DNA of 64,000 nucleotides from Diadophis punctatus similis (GCA_023053685.1 JALIGW010000005.1:51387742-51451741); one strand, 5' to 3'. Shown: positions 35,975 to 48,079, numbered from the stretch's first letter. Numbers and translations are program-made. Notes: generated from the sequence alone by a model not told the origin.

Positions 35975-37628
35975 GATTGGCACTCTACTTTGGGATCTGG
36001 GGTATATGTTTTACCTCTCACAAGGCATCCACAATCTTCTCATTCCTGGTAATTCCACTTAGTGGAAAATCACACCAAGTCTGTATCTACTTAAACCAGC
36101 TCTTCAACCTGTAAAGAACCTTGTAGAACCAAGATTAAATTTTTATTCATGATGTCTCTGATCCTTAGCTATATAATATTCTGTTTTACCCGAATCAAAA
36201 CTTTGAAAAAGTTTCCACTTGCACTTCTTTTGTTGTTGGTTGTTGTTGTTGTTATTGTTGAGCAATTAATACATTTTGTATTGTAAAAAGCAATAAAGAC
36301 AACAATTATAATATTGTTGGTGATTGTTCAAGTTCTACTACTAACAATTACAATTAACTTGTCTGGCCATCGAGGAAGCTTCCTCTGTGTCTAACTTCAT
36401 TGCACACAGAGAGAGAGGTGGAGGGGGGAGAGATGCACCAGATAGTACTGCTTTATTATGAGTGCTTGGAGACAGACCACACTGTAATTCACAGTTAAAG
36501 GACATTATTTAGTACCTCTGAATCAAGTGAAGGAGGGTTCAAAAATTTTCTGAAGTAAAAGCATAAGAAAAGAGATATATAGCCTAAGGGAAATAATAAT
36601 GAGCAGTTCATCAACTAAGACTTTAGAGGATTTGACTTAAAGGCATTGATTCCTACAACAAATCCAATTAATCATCCTAAAAATGAGATGTGTAGGAATT
36701 TTGCAGCATAGTCTTTTCCTCTCAGAAAAACATGATTACCCTTTGTGTGGACTGAAGAGAAATTCAACTTGCTGGACAGTCAATAAGTAAAATTTGAGGC
36801 CACTTCTTTATAAATTATAGCTGGGTTTACTGGGAGAAGAGGTCATTGCACAGAAATACAATATAGTTTTATGTCATAAAAATCCCTGGTGCACTCCTGA
36901 CATAGAATGGGAGGGAGAAAAGGAGCAAGTAAGGGTTTCCCGGGGGGACGACGACAAATTCCATGGCAGTGGTAACTCAACCAATTAAGACTTTGTGTTG
37001 TAGAAATAAACTGCATCTATTCAATTTGATTGGAGATTATCTTAGCATATTTAAGATCTTCCATTATGCAAAAGGAGGGAGGGTCTTTTTAAAACAAATC
37101 TTTCTTTTTATAGAGGTGTTTATGAGACCACATCATCAGTCTTGCTTCATGTCTCCTGTAGGGATTCTAGTTTCAATCAGTTCTTTCTTAAAACCTTTTG
37201 GAAATTCAATTCAATTCTTAACCTTTTCCCATAAAGATATACTCCCTAAGGAGTTTAGATTTAAAACTTAATATGGTAGAACAACTACATAATATGTATG
37301 CATGAAACAACCAAAAGAAATGATCCACATCCAGAAAACATAGGAGACAGAGAAACACTGCTTGGTTGGCTGATCTAGTCATACAGATTATAACAACTGA
37401 AGAATGTTTCATCAAGAGAAAAGGGCTAAGATTGTTATAGAACTATTTGGTTGGCTAAACACTCCTCGTCGTGAGCAGAATTTCATTTTATATTCTGAAG
37501 CAGACAAGACGTAAGAAACGCAATGATGCTCTGTGAAACAGCTGAACATTATTATACATATAGGCACATATTAATAATTAATAATTTATGCACAACAGAA
37601 TTCCATATCTAGCAAGCAAAATAAAATG
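35975..37628. other. No recognised feature apart from a small (GTT)n
   Basis: AT-rich sequence. A short GTT repeat lies at 36233-36260 and a GA-rich patch near 36408-36433. No coding block or transposon end is supported. Confidence 0.4.
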
Positions 37629-37661
<33 letters not shown>

Positions 37662-37681
37662 GTAAATAAAATCACACACAC

Positions 37682-37720
<39 letters not shown>

Positions 37721-37803
37721 GAAGGAAGGAAGGAAGGAAGGAAGGAAGGAAGGAAGGAAGGAAGGAAGGAAGGAAGGAAGGAAGGAAGGAAGGAAAATAC
37801 ACA

Positions 37804-37838
<35 letters not shown>
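37629..37838. repeat. Compound (AC)n-(AAAG)n-(GGAA)n-(AATC)n
   Basis: Four simple repeats in 210 bp: AC at 37629-37655, AAAG at 37682-37720, GGAA at 37720-37795 and AATC at 37806-37838. Open frames on both strands are artefacts. Confidence 0.98.
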
Positions 37839-37840
<2 letters not shown>

Positions 37841-38953
37841 TTCTATCTTGTTATGTACACCTAATGAAAGCTTATGCATTGATGTAGGACCAATATCATT
37901 CTGAAGTATGTACTAGGCAGGCAGGAATGGATAAACACAAGGTCATGAACCTCATGTTCATATTGTTAATTAGAATTCCTATGCATATAATACATATATG
38001 CATAGGGCAGCCTTCAGGCATCAATTGTGTATTAGCATTGATAGCCTATCTGAAGAGTGCTGACATCTGCATGATTGCTCAGACAGATAGTCTCTGCATA
38101 GTTTTAATCATTTCTGATAATAAGCATAATGTTAAATTCATAATGTCAGCAGACAGTAATCTAAGTGCATTGTGGCTTCTATGTTACAGAGACAATTGGG
38201 TAGTTCATTATGAAGTCAGATCCTCTTTGGCATTTGAACAGCTTAAAATATCTCTGGCATTAGCATATTGTTCAGGGCAAACAAATGTCATGTGACTAAA
38301 TTAAATTATACAGATCTTTCTAGAATATTAGGTCAACTTGAAGATGGATGTTTCGGATGATTTGAAATATGAAAGTAAGATGGATCTCTGTTGTCAAATT
38401 ATATTTATTGCTGTACAGTGGTTTGTAATTAGGCTTGGCTTTTTATGTCTGCTACAAATGCTACTTTTCATTGATATGGCTCAACTTTTTATTTGTCTCA
38501 GGATTTTTTCAATTTCTTATTATTTCCTTAGAGGTTTTCAATACTGCATGGATGTGATTTTGCACAGAAACCTAGTTGATCACTGACATCAGGGTAATTC
38601 CAATATTTAAAGATAAAAGACGTACCATATATTAAGTGTGCTTAAATACTGGAAAATCTATAAAAGCCTAATCTGTCAAAAAAAAATTCGCAAATCCAAT
38701 TCATTCTAAAAGACTTGTCTAGAATGTACATTTTCATTCGTATTTTACTTTAAGGTACCATAAGAGAGAAGTTAAATAGGATTCCTTATTCATAAAGATA
38801 TCTGGAAAGCACGCATAAATATATAGCAGAAAAATGGTAGCATTCCTTAACTGCTATCATTCAGATGCCAACCGGGACTTTTTAAAAATGTGGTGCATTG
38901 TAAACTACATGATGGATTAGTCTTTCCCGTGCCCCTCTTTTAAAAAGTATAAC
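37839..38953. other. No recognised feature
   Basis: AT-rich sequence. A 122-codon frame at 37927-38295 and an 82-codon frame at 38338-38586 (both plus) have no motif I recognise and no initiation or splice context that supports them. Confidence 0.35.
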
Positions 38954-38961
38954 ATACATGC

Positions 38962-39105
38962 CAGCGGTGGGTTGCTCCCAGTTCTGACCAGCTCTTAGAA
39001 CCGGTAGTGCTGGTGGCGGGAGGCTCCGCCCACCAGCCCGGGATGCTTTTGTGCATGCGAGCGCACACGCGAACCGGTAGTAAAGGGTTTTAGAATCCAC
39101 TACTG
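38962..39105. mobile_element. hAT-type MITE, family 1
   Basis: A 144-bp copy starting CAGCGGTGGGTTGCTCCC and ending TTAGAATCCACTACTG, with the 8-bp duplication ATACATGC at 38954-38961 and 39106-39113. Its interior keeps GAACCGGTAGT twice and a GTGCATGCGAGCGCACACGC palindrome. Confidence 0.93.
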
Positions 39106-39113
39106 ATACATGC

Positions 39114-39904
39114 CATTTTCAATATCTAGGAATAGAGTGGGGATTGTCTTAACTGCTGATGCTACATCAGTTCTTTAACGTGTATGTTCTTTTTTTCTCA
39201 CTCTTTTTCTTCCACTATTTTGTTAAAAACTATTAGCGGCTGCTTTCATGGAATGGAAGCTTAATTAACAAATCACACTTAGTTTATTTGAGGATATCAA
39301 GGCCCAATAAGCAAGAACAAAGCACTCTGATGTTTGCAAATCTGATGCTATCTTGAAATCCAGTTTATATAAGCACAATAAAATATACTTACTTAGTTTT
39401 TGCTTAGTGAACATTTCCTCTGAATATATGCTATGTGGTAAGAATTGAATACAATTGGTCAATTAAGATCTAACAAGCAACATTTCTTTTACAGTATCAA
39501 CAGCATGCATAAAAGATTCAATCACAAAGCATTCATGTGACCTACTGTTATCTCAGCATATTTTCTTTTCATATACTGTACAAAATAACAAGCGCTCTCG
39601 CTCTCTCTTTTCTCTCACTCAAAGTTTCAGATGTTTTGGGATGTGTTTAATTTTGCTTTTTCTAAAAAACAAACAAACAAAAATCCCTGGAAAATCTGTG
39701 TCACCTGCTATGGGAATACAGAGATATAACCTGAAAAGAAGAACACTATGTGAATATCTTCAAGCAACTCCAATCTCAAATTTTACAGTAATATTACAAA
39801 TAAGAGGGGAAGCATTAACAAGAACTTCTGAAATACAATAATATATTGAAACATCTATAACCATATAGCCCAATTTTTCTCCAAAAATAATTAAAGTAAA
39901 ATGC
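39114..39904. other. No recognised feature
   Basis: AT-rich spacer with no supported feature. Confidence 0.4.
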
Positions 39905-39954
39905 ATTTAAAATTAAAATTAAATTAAATTAAAATTAAAATTAAATTAAAATGT
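39905..39954. repeat. (AAATT)n-like microsatellite
   Basis: Irregular AAATT and AAAATT units immediately before the SINE head. Confidence 0.9.
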
Positions 39955-39964
39955 AAAATACACT

Positions 39965-40200
39965 GAGCCGAGGTGGCGCAGTGGTTAGAATGCAGCACTG
40001 CAAGCTACTTCAGCTGACTGCTAGCTGCAGTTCAGCGGTTCGAATCTCACCGGCTCAGGGTTGATTCAGCCTTCCATCCTTCTAAGGTGGGTAAAATGAG
40101 TACCCAGATTGTTGGGGGCAATATGCTGACTCTGTAAACCGCTTAGAGAGGGCTGTAAAGCACTATGAAGTGGTATATAAGTCTAAGTGCTATTGCTACT
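39965..40200 (+). mobile_element. Sauria-type SINE
   Basis: A tRNA-derived head with box A (GGTGGCGCAGTGGTTA, about 39972-39987) and box B (GGTTCGAATCTC, 40037-40048), then the conserved body ending CTTAGAGAGGGCTGTAAAGC, TATATAAGTCTAAGTGC and a TATTGCTACT tail. This is the layout of the squamate Sauria SINE, whose 3' end is shared with a Bov-B-type LINE and which depends on it for retroposition. It is not a tRNA gene: the head cannot fold as a full cloverleaf. Confidence 0.92.
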
Positions 40201-40658
40201 CCCATTAAATCAGCTTTGTAATTCAATATATGCTATTTTTCAGTAAAAACTGCTATTGACCCTCAAATATATCCAAATCTATTCAAAGAGAGTCCAAATG
40301 AGAAATAGCATGCATATATAGGAATGAGCTATTTTGAGAAGTGCATGCTTCTTTTCATTGGTTTATTCACAATATAATAATCACTTCAGCTGACCTGATT
40401 TTAATGAATATACTAACATGTTTGTGTTTTTATTCAGACCACAAATTAGTTCTTTAAAGAAACAACTGTGAAAGGAAAAAAATTCTAATTAATGGACATT
40501 TCAGTCCAACAAATGTTAATTATTACTGAGCATCATAGCAAAGAATATTATGAAAACCAAGAATAACAAAACCTTGCATATTTTCTAACAACTCAGTACC
40601 AACTTTTATATTATCTTCCTAACAGAGGCATTCTCTTAGGAAAAATATGGTGCTTGTG
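40201..40658. other. No recognised feature
   Basis: AT-rich spacer. Confidence 0.4.
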
Positions 40659-40681
40659 TATTTATTTATTTATTTATTTTA
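40659..40681. repeat. (TTTA)n microsatellite
   Basis: Five to six TTTA units, ending 40 bp before the left arm of the palindrome. Confidence 0.95.
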
Positions 40682-40720
40682 TTACCATGATGGAGTGTGC
40701 CTACAAAGGGAGAGGTAGTA

Positions 40721-41454
40721 TAATGGACTGCAGTGAAGAGGCAATTTCCACAAAAGAAGGAGCACATTCCAAGGGAGAGCAGAGCAACACAGTCAGAGCT
40801 GGATAGGAGACAAACAGAATAAGGACAGCCACTTTCTACTTTCATGCCAACTAATATAACTTTGGAGATTCTAGACCAGTGATGGCGAACCTATGGCACG
40901 CGTGTCACAGGTAGCACACGGAGCCATATCTGAGGGCATGCGAGACGTTGCCCTATGTCATCTCCAGCGCACATGCGTGCACTGGCCAGCTGATTTTCAG
41001 CCTTCTTTTCGGCCGTTTTCGCTCTCCCCAGGCTTCAGGAAAGCCTCCTGAATCCTGGGGATGGTGAAAAATGGCCCAACGGGCCAATCGGAAGTTCGTT
41101 TCTGAACTTCCGGTTGGCCCATTTGCCATTTTTTGCTGTCCCCAGGCTTCAGGAGTCTGGAGGCTTCAGTGATGCCTTTGTGCATGCGTGGGGAGCAGCC
41201 GGGGGTTGTGCACATGCGGGGGGGAGGGCATTGCATCATGGGTGTGGGCACGCATGTGCGCTAATGCGCATGCACGCACCCTTTTGGCACCTGAGCCAAA
41301 AAAGGTTCACCATCACTGTTCTAGACAGTGGCTATCCTAAGTTTTTTCCTTTGTCTCCTATCCAGCTCTGGGCTGGGCTGCCTCTTGTCCCTCTCACGCC
41401 TTTTCTGGAATGTGCTTCTTCCTTCCTGGAAAACTGCCTCTTCCTTTAGTCCAT
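40721..41454. mobile_element. Palindromic element with a hAT in its loop
   Basis: The left arm, about 40721-40833, pairs with the right arm, about 41327-41454. Examples are AGAGCTGGATAGGAGACAAA against TTTGTCTCCTATCCAGCTCT, and GAGCACATTCC against GGAATGTGCTTC. The original loop was about 43 nt and contained TTCTAGAC, which became the target duplication of the hAT MITE at 40877. I do not recognise the palindromic element itself; no terminal duplication is evident. It may be another foldback MITE or an inverted duplication. Confidence 0.7.
40877..41318. mobile_element. hAT MITE, family 2
   Basis: Starts CAGTGATGGCGAACCTATGG and ends AAAAGGTTCACCATCACTG, with a perfect duplication TTCTAGAC at 40869-40876 and 41319-41326. 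The 442-bp interior includes two facing copies of AGTTCGTTTCTGAACTTCCG / CGGAAGTTC-type sequence and ends in GCATGCACGCACC, as in the copy at 29183. Confidence 0.94.
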
Positions 41455-41534
41455 CCCACCAGCTATTCCTCTGTGGTCACCATCTCACACAATTGCTTTC
41501 TTCAACATATGGATTCCCTCCTTTGGGCTGTATA

Positions 41535-41934
41535 CAGGTAGTCCTTGATTTACAACCGTTTGTTCATTGACCATTTGAAGTTACAAGAGCACTGAAAAAG
41601 TGGCATATAACCATTTTTCACACTTATGACCATTGAAACATCCCCATGGTCACATGATCAAAATTGGGATGCTTGACAACTGGCTTATATTTATGACGGT
41701 TGCAGTTTCCCCGGGTCATGTGATAATCTTTTGCAACCTTCTGATAAGCAAAGTCAATGGGATCAGATCAACAGAGTTGGAAGGGACCTTGCAGCAGGTC
41801 ACCTAGTCCAACTCACTTAACAACTGAAGTGATTCATTTAACAACTGTGACAAGAAAGGTTGAAAAATGGGGCAAAACTGAATAATTGTCTTGCTTAGCA
41901 ATTGAAATTTTGGTTGTAAGTCAAAGACTATCTC
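41535..41934. mobile_element. TA-flanked MITE, CAGGTA family, with nested CR1 tail
   Basis: Starts CAGGTAGTCCTTGATTTAC and ends GGTTGTAAGTCAAAGACTAT followed by CTC, flanked by TA at 41533-41534 and 41935-41936. It is the same family as 33754-34138. At about 41761-41813 it holds a fragment of CR1 or CR1-tailed SINE 3' end in antisense orientation (AACAGAGTTGGAAGGGACC then GTCACCTAGTCCAACTC). Confidence 0.8.
41761..41813 (-). mobile_element. CR1-type 3'-end fragment nested in a MITE
   Basis: About 50 bp matching the last part of CR1 or the CR1-tailed SINE at 47211, inserted between AAAGTCAATGGGAT and CACTTAACAACTGAAGTG of the host MITE. Confidence 0.65.
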
Positions 41935-42000
41935 TACTAAACACACACACATAAAAAAACCTGCTATTATGACATATTTAACTAAGTCATGGAGGGACAG

Positions 42001-42115
42001 CAGCGATGGGTTGCTCCTGGTTCATCCAGGAGTTCGCTAAGGTTCTACAGGTTCCGCCCACCCACCCACGTTGCGAGCGTGACCCGGTAGTAAATGGTTT
42101 TAGAACCCACTACTG
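42001..42115. mobile_element. hAT-type MITE, family 1, short copy
   Basis: A 115-bp copy starting CAGCGATGGGTTGCTCCTGG and ending TTTTAGAACCCACTACTG, with the 8-bp duplication AGGGACAG at 41993-42000 and 42116-42123. Most of the usual interior is deleted. Confidence 0.93.
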
Positions 42116-42189
42116 AGGGACAGGTAAGAATTTCCTGCAAATTCAAGAACTGATTTAACTGACCCAGATAATCAATGCCGAATGAGAAT

Positions 42190-42437
42190 AAGCCGAGGTG
42201 GCGCAGCGGTTAGAGGCAGGTACTGCAGGCCACATTAGTTGACACTGATCTGCAGGTCAGCGGGTCAAATCTCACCGGCTCAAGGTTGACTCAGCCTTCC
42301 ATCCTTCCGAGGTAGGTAAAATGAGGACCCAGATTGTTGGGGGCAATGTAAATATATACATTGCTTACTGGTGTAAACCGCTTAGAGAGTGCTTGCACTG
42401 TGAGGCGGTATATAAATGTCACTAATAAATAAATAAA
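42190..42437 (+). mobile_element. Sauria-type SINE
   Basis: Head GCCGAGGTGGCGCAGCGGTT (box A) and GGTCAAATCTC (decayed box B, near 42263), then the same body as the copy at 39965 (CAGATTGTTGGGGGCAAT, TAAACCGCTTAGAGAG, GGCGGTATATAAATGTC) and an AATAAATAAATAAAT tail. The tail differs from the TATTGCTACT end of the first copy. Confidence 0.92.
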
Positions 42438-43456
42438 TGCAGAATATGTGAAATTTAGCACAATGACAGTTCTTGGACTTGCTTGGAACTACAAGTCTTT
42501 CTAGCCAACTAATTCCTCCCAGGTTATGCCAACTACATATTATAGAATTCATTATCTTTTCCAAGTTCTGTACTATGACACCAGTTTTAGGTAATCTATT
42601 GCTGCAGAACAGAACATAGCAAGGCTGTCTTTTTGATACTGACCTTTACATTGTCATTACATCTATGTTCTAGCAGGACCAGATTGGCTATTTTCCAATA
42701 ATGTCCCCATCCTTTTTCTCCAAACTGCTCTGAAAAACCAAACTCCATTTTGATACCATTTCCAACATCCATTTTATTGAGAAAAAAAATCTAATGGATA
42801 ATTGAGGCCATCACCTCAGTCCCTACCAGCTTACAAATTTCCTTTTCTCTCTCTTGCTCTCTTTTCCTTCAGCAATAAAATTTTGTGTGGGTGCAATATC
42901 ATTTTAATCTTTTTTTGACCTAAATTATCTTGCAGCTAGGATGCTTGGCCAGTAAAATTACCATTTGACACAGAAATTTTATCCTTTCCTGATATAACAT
43001 ACTATAGTCATCTAGTAAATGCCATAGTATTATAATAATACCACTACTACTACTTTGCTTAAAAATAAGTTGGGATACTGATATTTAATGAATTTCAACC
43101 CAGGGAGAAAAGAAGCAGCAAAAGATGGCCCATGCTTAATGATATAAATGTCTAGCTGTAAAAACTTATATATCAGGCAGATGTCCTGACAAAAGTATAT
43201 AACACCATATTGGTATGATTATGTTATTTCATGTACATGTCATTTGGATATTGTTGCTTTGCTGATATATGCAACCTCCTCTTCCTTCAATTGAGAGCTA
43301 GGTACAAAAATGTTATGTCTGTGGAAATCAGTTTCCAGAAGTAATCACTGTATTTTCACTCCTACAAAAGTGTGCTTCTAAGCATTAACTCCATTCAGTG
43401 GCTGGCATTGTACATGCTGACTAATCCATAGTGATTAATGCAAAACAATTTAATAG
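42438..43456. other. No recognised feature
   Basis: AT-rich sequence with no supported feature. Confidence 0.4.
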
Positions 43457-43513
43457 GGTCTCCCTTTTTGTAAAATAAAAAGGGACCTTATTTCCTTTAT
43501 AGAAATAAGGTCC
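43457..43513. repeat. Two overlapping hairpins
   Basis: GGTCTCCCTTTTTG pairs with AAAAAGGGACC (43457-43487) and GGACCTTATTTC pairs with GAAATAAGGTCC (43483-43513). The shared GGACC means only one of the two can form at once. No function is implied. Confidence 0.6.
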
Positions 43514-43534
43514 AGCAATAATACACCTATGAAA

Positions 43535-44000
43535 AATCACTGCTCTGTAAGTTGCATTGGCTTTCAGAATACTTCTGGATGTAATTCAATGTAGTCATCA
43601 CTTATAAAGCCCTATATGATACAGGGCAGGGTTATTCAGGGATCCTGTACTTTCAATTATTTGGCATCCCACTGGGTCACACTGAGTGGGTATAGAAGTA
43701 TATGGAAATAACTTTGAAGAAAGTGAGTGGCAGCCATTACAGAAATGGAAAGTCATGTGATGTTAAGACTGGCCTGCCTTAACACTTCTGACTATAAGAA
43801 AGAAGGAAAGAGAAGTATTTGGCTTTCAAGATTTTCTCATTATAGCTTATATTAATTACATTCTAGTATTTGGTAACTGTGGTATGTTTCCTGGCCTGGC
43901 CTGCTCTTTGGAATGAGCTGCTCCTGAAATTCAGATGGCTCTAATCCTATTATCCTTTCCTATAAGGCTTTTCTACAATGCATTTGGCCATTTGGTCAAC
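43535..44000 (+). mobile_element. L2-like LINE ORF2 relic
   Basis: Blocks in order read like the end of an L2-type reverse transcriptase: GTAAGTTGCATTGGCTTTC (L-H-W-L), CTTATAAAGCCCTATATGAT (Y-K-A-L), GCTCTTTGGAATGAGCTGCT (W-N-x-L) and AAGGCTTTTCTACAATGC. Stops and indels are frequent. The region between 43690 and 43870 is less recognisable. Confidence 0.5.
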
Positions 44001-47000
44001 TGAACATATTTGAACATTTTAAATTGGAGAGTTATATCAAAAACATTTAGAGAAATTTAATTTTCAAACAATAATAGAGCTTCTCTTCATATACTGGGTC
44101 CCGAGTACAATATTAAATAAGTTCACATTAAAATATAAATGGAATTCATTGTAATTTTTATTACTCAAGCCTCAAAATCAACGTCATGAAAATTTATTGT
44201 TGATTGAACCCTGTACATTTTCCTTATTTCCAAATCTTCAAATCAAGCCAACGTCCTTTATTTAGTGTATACATAATACTGTTTGAAAGAAATTACACAA
44301 GTTTCACATTTGTTGTATAGATTCACATCTGATTACTCTCCTTCATTTCTTTGTCCTTGGTGTTTTTGAGTGTCATGCTTCATTTCACATTTCTCAAGGA
44401 TTTTCAATTACTTTTAGGTCATAGAACTGGCCATAGAATTGAGAAGCACAGAGATGCTTTGCTTTAACCCATTACCATCTAGCTCTCTAATTCTTCATGC
44501 TTATACTTGCAATTTTTGCCATTTTATTTGTGATTGAATTCACAAGAGTGCAAAGCCTGATTCAAAATGTACTTGGCTATTATTCATATGTTTCAATTTT
44601 TAAAAAATAAAGTTTAGCTGATATGCTGATTAATATTTGTTTTGTTCTGGTCTCTTATTTATTTCACTTTATAATTGCATTTTGTTTTGCCTTTGTCTGT
44701 CTTGACACAGTACCTTGTTCCTAGTATCAAACTTCCTGCATAGTATATAGTATATAATGTTCCTGCAGCATTAATTTACTTGCGATGATTATGCAAATAA
44801 AGATGGGAAAGACTTCAACATTTAAATATTTTGCAAATGTAAAAAAGGAATTTTTTAATTTCTTAATCAACTAACAACTAACAACTAACAAAGAGTTGAT
44901 GAGCACCAATACACTTGGACGTTAAAAGCTGTGACAAAATGCAGCCCACCCCTGAATATAGCATCTACATTCTTCTGTCATTATTATACTTACCTAGAGT
45001 GGAAGATTTCCAAATGCACTTTTATAAGTCATCATGTAGGCAACAGTGATTAGCTAAACAGTTTTCTGATAACAGGCTCTGGGTTACCAATCCTATGTTA
45101 CCATACTGACAGACAATTCTGTCCATCTCTATCTAAATTCATCTCAAATCATTTAAAGCAAGGGAAAGGAACTTGATGTCCTCTATATATTTTCAACTAT
45201 AATTTCCATGTCCTTATATTAGCCTGGCTAATGGTCAAGGATATTCAGAGTTGTTGGTTAGACTACAAAGTAGAAAAGCACCGATGGGGCCAATATACTC
45301 TTTTGTATTGTTATTAAGAAAATGTAAGGTTGTTTTCACAAAACTATCAGGGGTTCAGTTTGACTGAAAGGAGACTACTTTATGGGCCACAGATTTGTTA
45401 AATCTTTAACATCAACCAAAGTTTATTCAAACATATGTAAAACAACATTAAGTTAAATATCTAGAATGCTAGAGAAATAAACTGATGTTATGTGGCACCA
45501 GGAAAAACACAAAAAATCAGGGAATCTTTGTTGCAAAGAGAGATGGAGAACCTGTTTCTGTTAATATTGAGAAATATTTTGAATTCCTTGAAAGCCCTTG
45601 TATCCAGAAAAGTATTTTTGAGAATTTCACCCATAACTAGTACATACAGTATGCCATGATTCATGTCCAAGTATTTGAATTATCCTATTAATTTCTTCAT
45701 GTTCATTGGATCCAAGCCAAGTTGTCGAATCCCAAACAAAAATATTATGCGAAGGAAGTAAATTATCAAATATATAAAGTCAGTGGAATATATTTTTATT
45801 GTATATTATCTCCTTGAAAGAGTGCGCTTTTACAGAAGAAATGTCTATGTACTGATTCTATTTTTAGATAACATCTTATTGGTGCCATCCAAAATGACAC
45901 AAAATAATGTGTAACCTTCTGAGGTCAGAAAGCTTCATGAGATAAGAAGTTTAAAGAGTTAGTATGGGGTACTGGTTAAAACATTAGACTAGTCTGGAAA
46001 TTCATAGGTTGACCTTGAGCCAATCATTCATTTTCAAACCAGCCTATCTTACAGAAAGTAGGGACAAAGTGGAGAAAGACTGAACTATACCTTAAAAGAT
46101 TAATAAGTAATTTTATTTAATTAATAAATACTTAAATAATGAAAGATTTATCTTAGGTTGTATTTAACATTCTGAAATATTTATTTTTTCCCAAATATTT
46201 TGAGCTTTGAAGGTTTTTATCAAGAAAAACCTTCCTGCAGTCACAGAGTTATGGTCATCCTGCAATAAGCATTCAAGAGTCAAGCTGTTGTTGAATTAGA
46301 AATGAAGATTTGATTTGGAATGGATGTTTGATTTGAGATTTGAAAGGAATGTTCAGAATAGCAAACTGAGATGAAAGCAGATGCAAATGTACCTGTGGGT
46401 GATGAAGGACTCTTATTTCATGCAAGGGTTTGCAATTAATGTGGGCCCTTAATGTACCCTACAGCATTTCATTTCTTGCTAATTGACACAGATGACACAA
46501 TTTTTCTTGTAATAGGTTAAAAAATAGTGGTAACTTTGTTCCTGAAGCATTCCTATCAAGAAACAACAGCAAGAATGTGTTCACTATCCTCAGAACATGA
46601 CCTTTATTGTTTTCTGAGGACCAGGGTAACTCATTAAATCATAGGCCTGATATAACTGTCAAGAATGTACAAAGAAACACAGCTTTTACTGCAATGCCTT
46701 TTTATGATGACAAAAGAAAGAGAATGCTGGAATGTTGGATCTGGCAAGAAATTTGGACTCTTTGAATCTTCGGACAATGAAGTTACTCTGCAGTACAAAA
46801 GCAAAGCTCTATGTTCTGGACCACTTGTAGATTCTGGGTAACTTTACAGGAAAGCTTAATGTACAGTGAGATGTCTAATTGAAAGGTAATCAACATTTCT
46901 AAAAATGTTGCTTTGATGTCCTATTTAATGCAATATTTGTAAATTCATTATCCACCAATGCTTACAAGTCCCACCCTTTTTATTTTAGTTTAAAGCTGAG

Positions 47001-47210
47001 TTAGCCAGCCATTAACAAAGATAACTTTTGCTCCTGAGTGAGATGAATTCTACTTATGCATGCAGCCCCTCATGTCTGAAGTTCAAATCACTGTTGAAAA
47101 AGTTTGCAGTGACATTTGGGCCCATATGAATAATAATAAAAGTTTTGTGATAGTCAGGTTCTGTGAAACGGATCAGTCTTTCCATCGTATCATGTGTACA
47201 TGACCTCACA
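44001..47210. other. No recognised feature
   Basis: About 3.2 kb, the longest stretch with nothing supported. It is AT-rich, with a CAACTAA triplication near 44869-44891. A comparison among snakes would be the way to find constraint here. Confidence 0.4.
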
Positions 47211-47350
47211 GAGTATCAGTAGAGCTCATGCCTCATAATCAGGAGGTTGTGAGTTTGATCCTAGGTAGAGGCAGATGTAGCGTCTCCTGCTTGGGCAGGG
47301 GTTGGACTAGATGACCTGCAAGGTCCTTTCCAACTCTGTTAAATCTGATT
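47211..47350 (+). mobile_element. tRNA-headed SINE with CR1 tail
   Basis: A tRNA-like head, AGAGCTCATGCCTCATAATC followed by AGGAGGTTGTGAGTTTGATC (box B region), is joined to a CR1-type 3' end, CTCCTGCTTGGGCAGGGGTT then GACCTGCAAGGTCC and CAACTCTGTT. The tail matches the CR1 copies at 22841 and 58942, as expected if the CR1 machinery retroposed it. The copy is short; the usual middle may be deleted. Confidence 0.85.
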
Positions 47351-47719
47351 GTGAACTAACAATCTTGCATCATCTCTTGTGAACTCCAGCCATTAAGTCA
47401 AGAAAAGGAATGCAATGACAGAATTAATTATCAAGTTGGTTTTACATGCTTTTTTGTTTCTCCTTAAAGCATTGTGCTTTCTTATCTCTTTCAGTTTTAG
47501 ATGCTTTTTTTTAGACTTGACTAATGTTGGACTGGTCATCCAATAATATCTTTGTCTTTACAAAAAGCACAAACTCAAACATATATTTAAGCCTGCCTGA
47601 CAACACTTATTTTGTAGGAGTGAATTTTCTCTGCATGTAGACAAAATGTTTAATAGTATCCATTTATAAAACATTTGGTAAAGATGCTGTCAAAATGAAT
47701 TATGATGGCCTATAGTCAT

Positions 47720-47721
<2 letters not shown>
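47351..47721. other. No recognised feature
   Basis: AT-rich spacer. Confidence 0.4.
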
Positions 47722-47750
<29 letters not shown>

Positions 47751-47770
47751 CAAGAAAAAGAGAGCAGACG
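47722..47770. repeat. (GA)n microsatellite
   Basis: About 14 GA units followed by a degenerate purine-rich end. Confidence 0.95.
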
Positions 47771-48079
47771 GAGACTGAGGAACCCAAGTTCACATTTGGT
47801 AATACAAGTTTAATGCTTGAGTGATTTCATTCTATTCTGCTTCTTTAAGCAAGGATTTGTCATTCTTTGCTTTCTTTTGCTTTGCTCTGACAGGTAAAGG
47901 ATTGAAAGATTTAAGTTTATCTCAGGAGCCTCAATTTAACTGAGAATTGCACTTCAGGAGTAAATGCTTCTGCATTAAAAAACATTGAATCCAACTTGAA
48001 TTCAGCATTGCCCAAAACAAAAAACAGCAAATTCATATAGGTAGATGTTTTTCTCTCATTTCAATTGGTACAGATGTAC

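Noticed and set aside
37927..38586. Two successive plus-strand frames as exons
   Set aside because: No domain, no shared frame and no convincing splice signals between them.
39965..40050. A tRNA gene with boxes A and B
   Set aside because: The boxes belong to a SINE head; the sequence does not fold as a complete tRNA and the SINE body follows.
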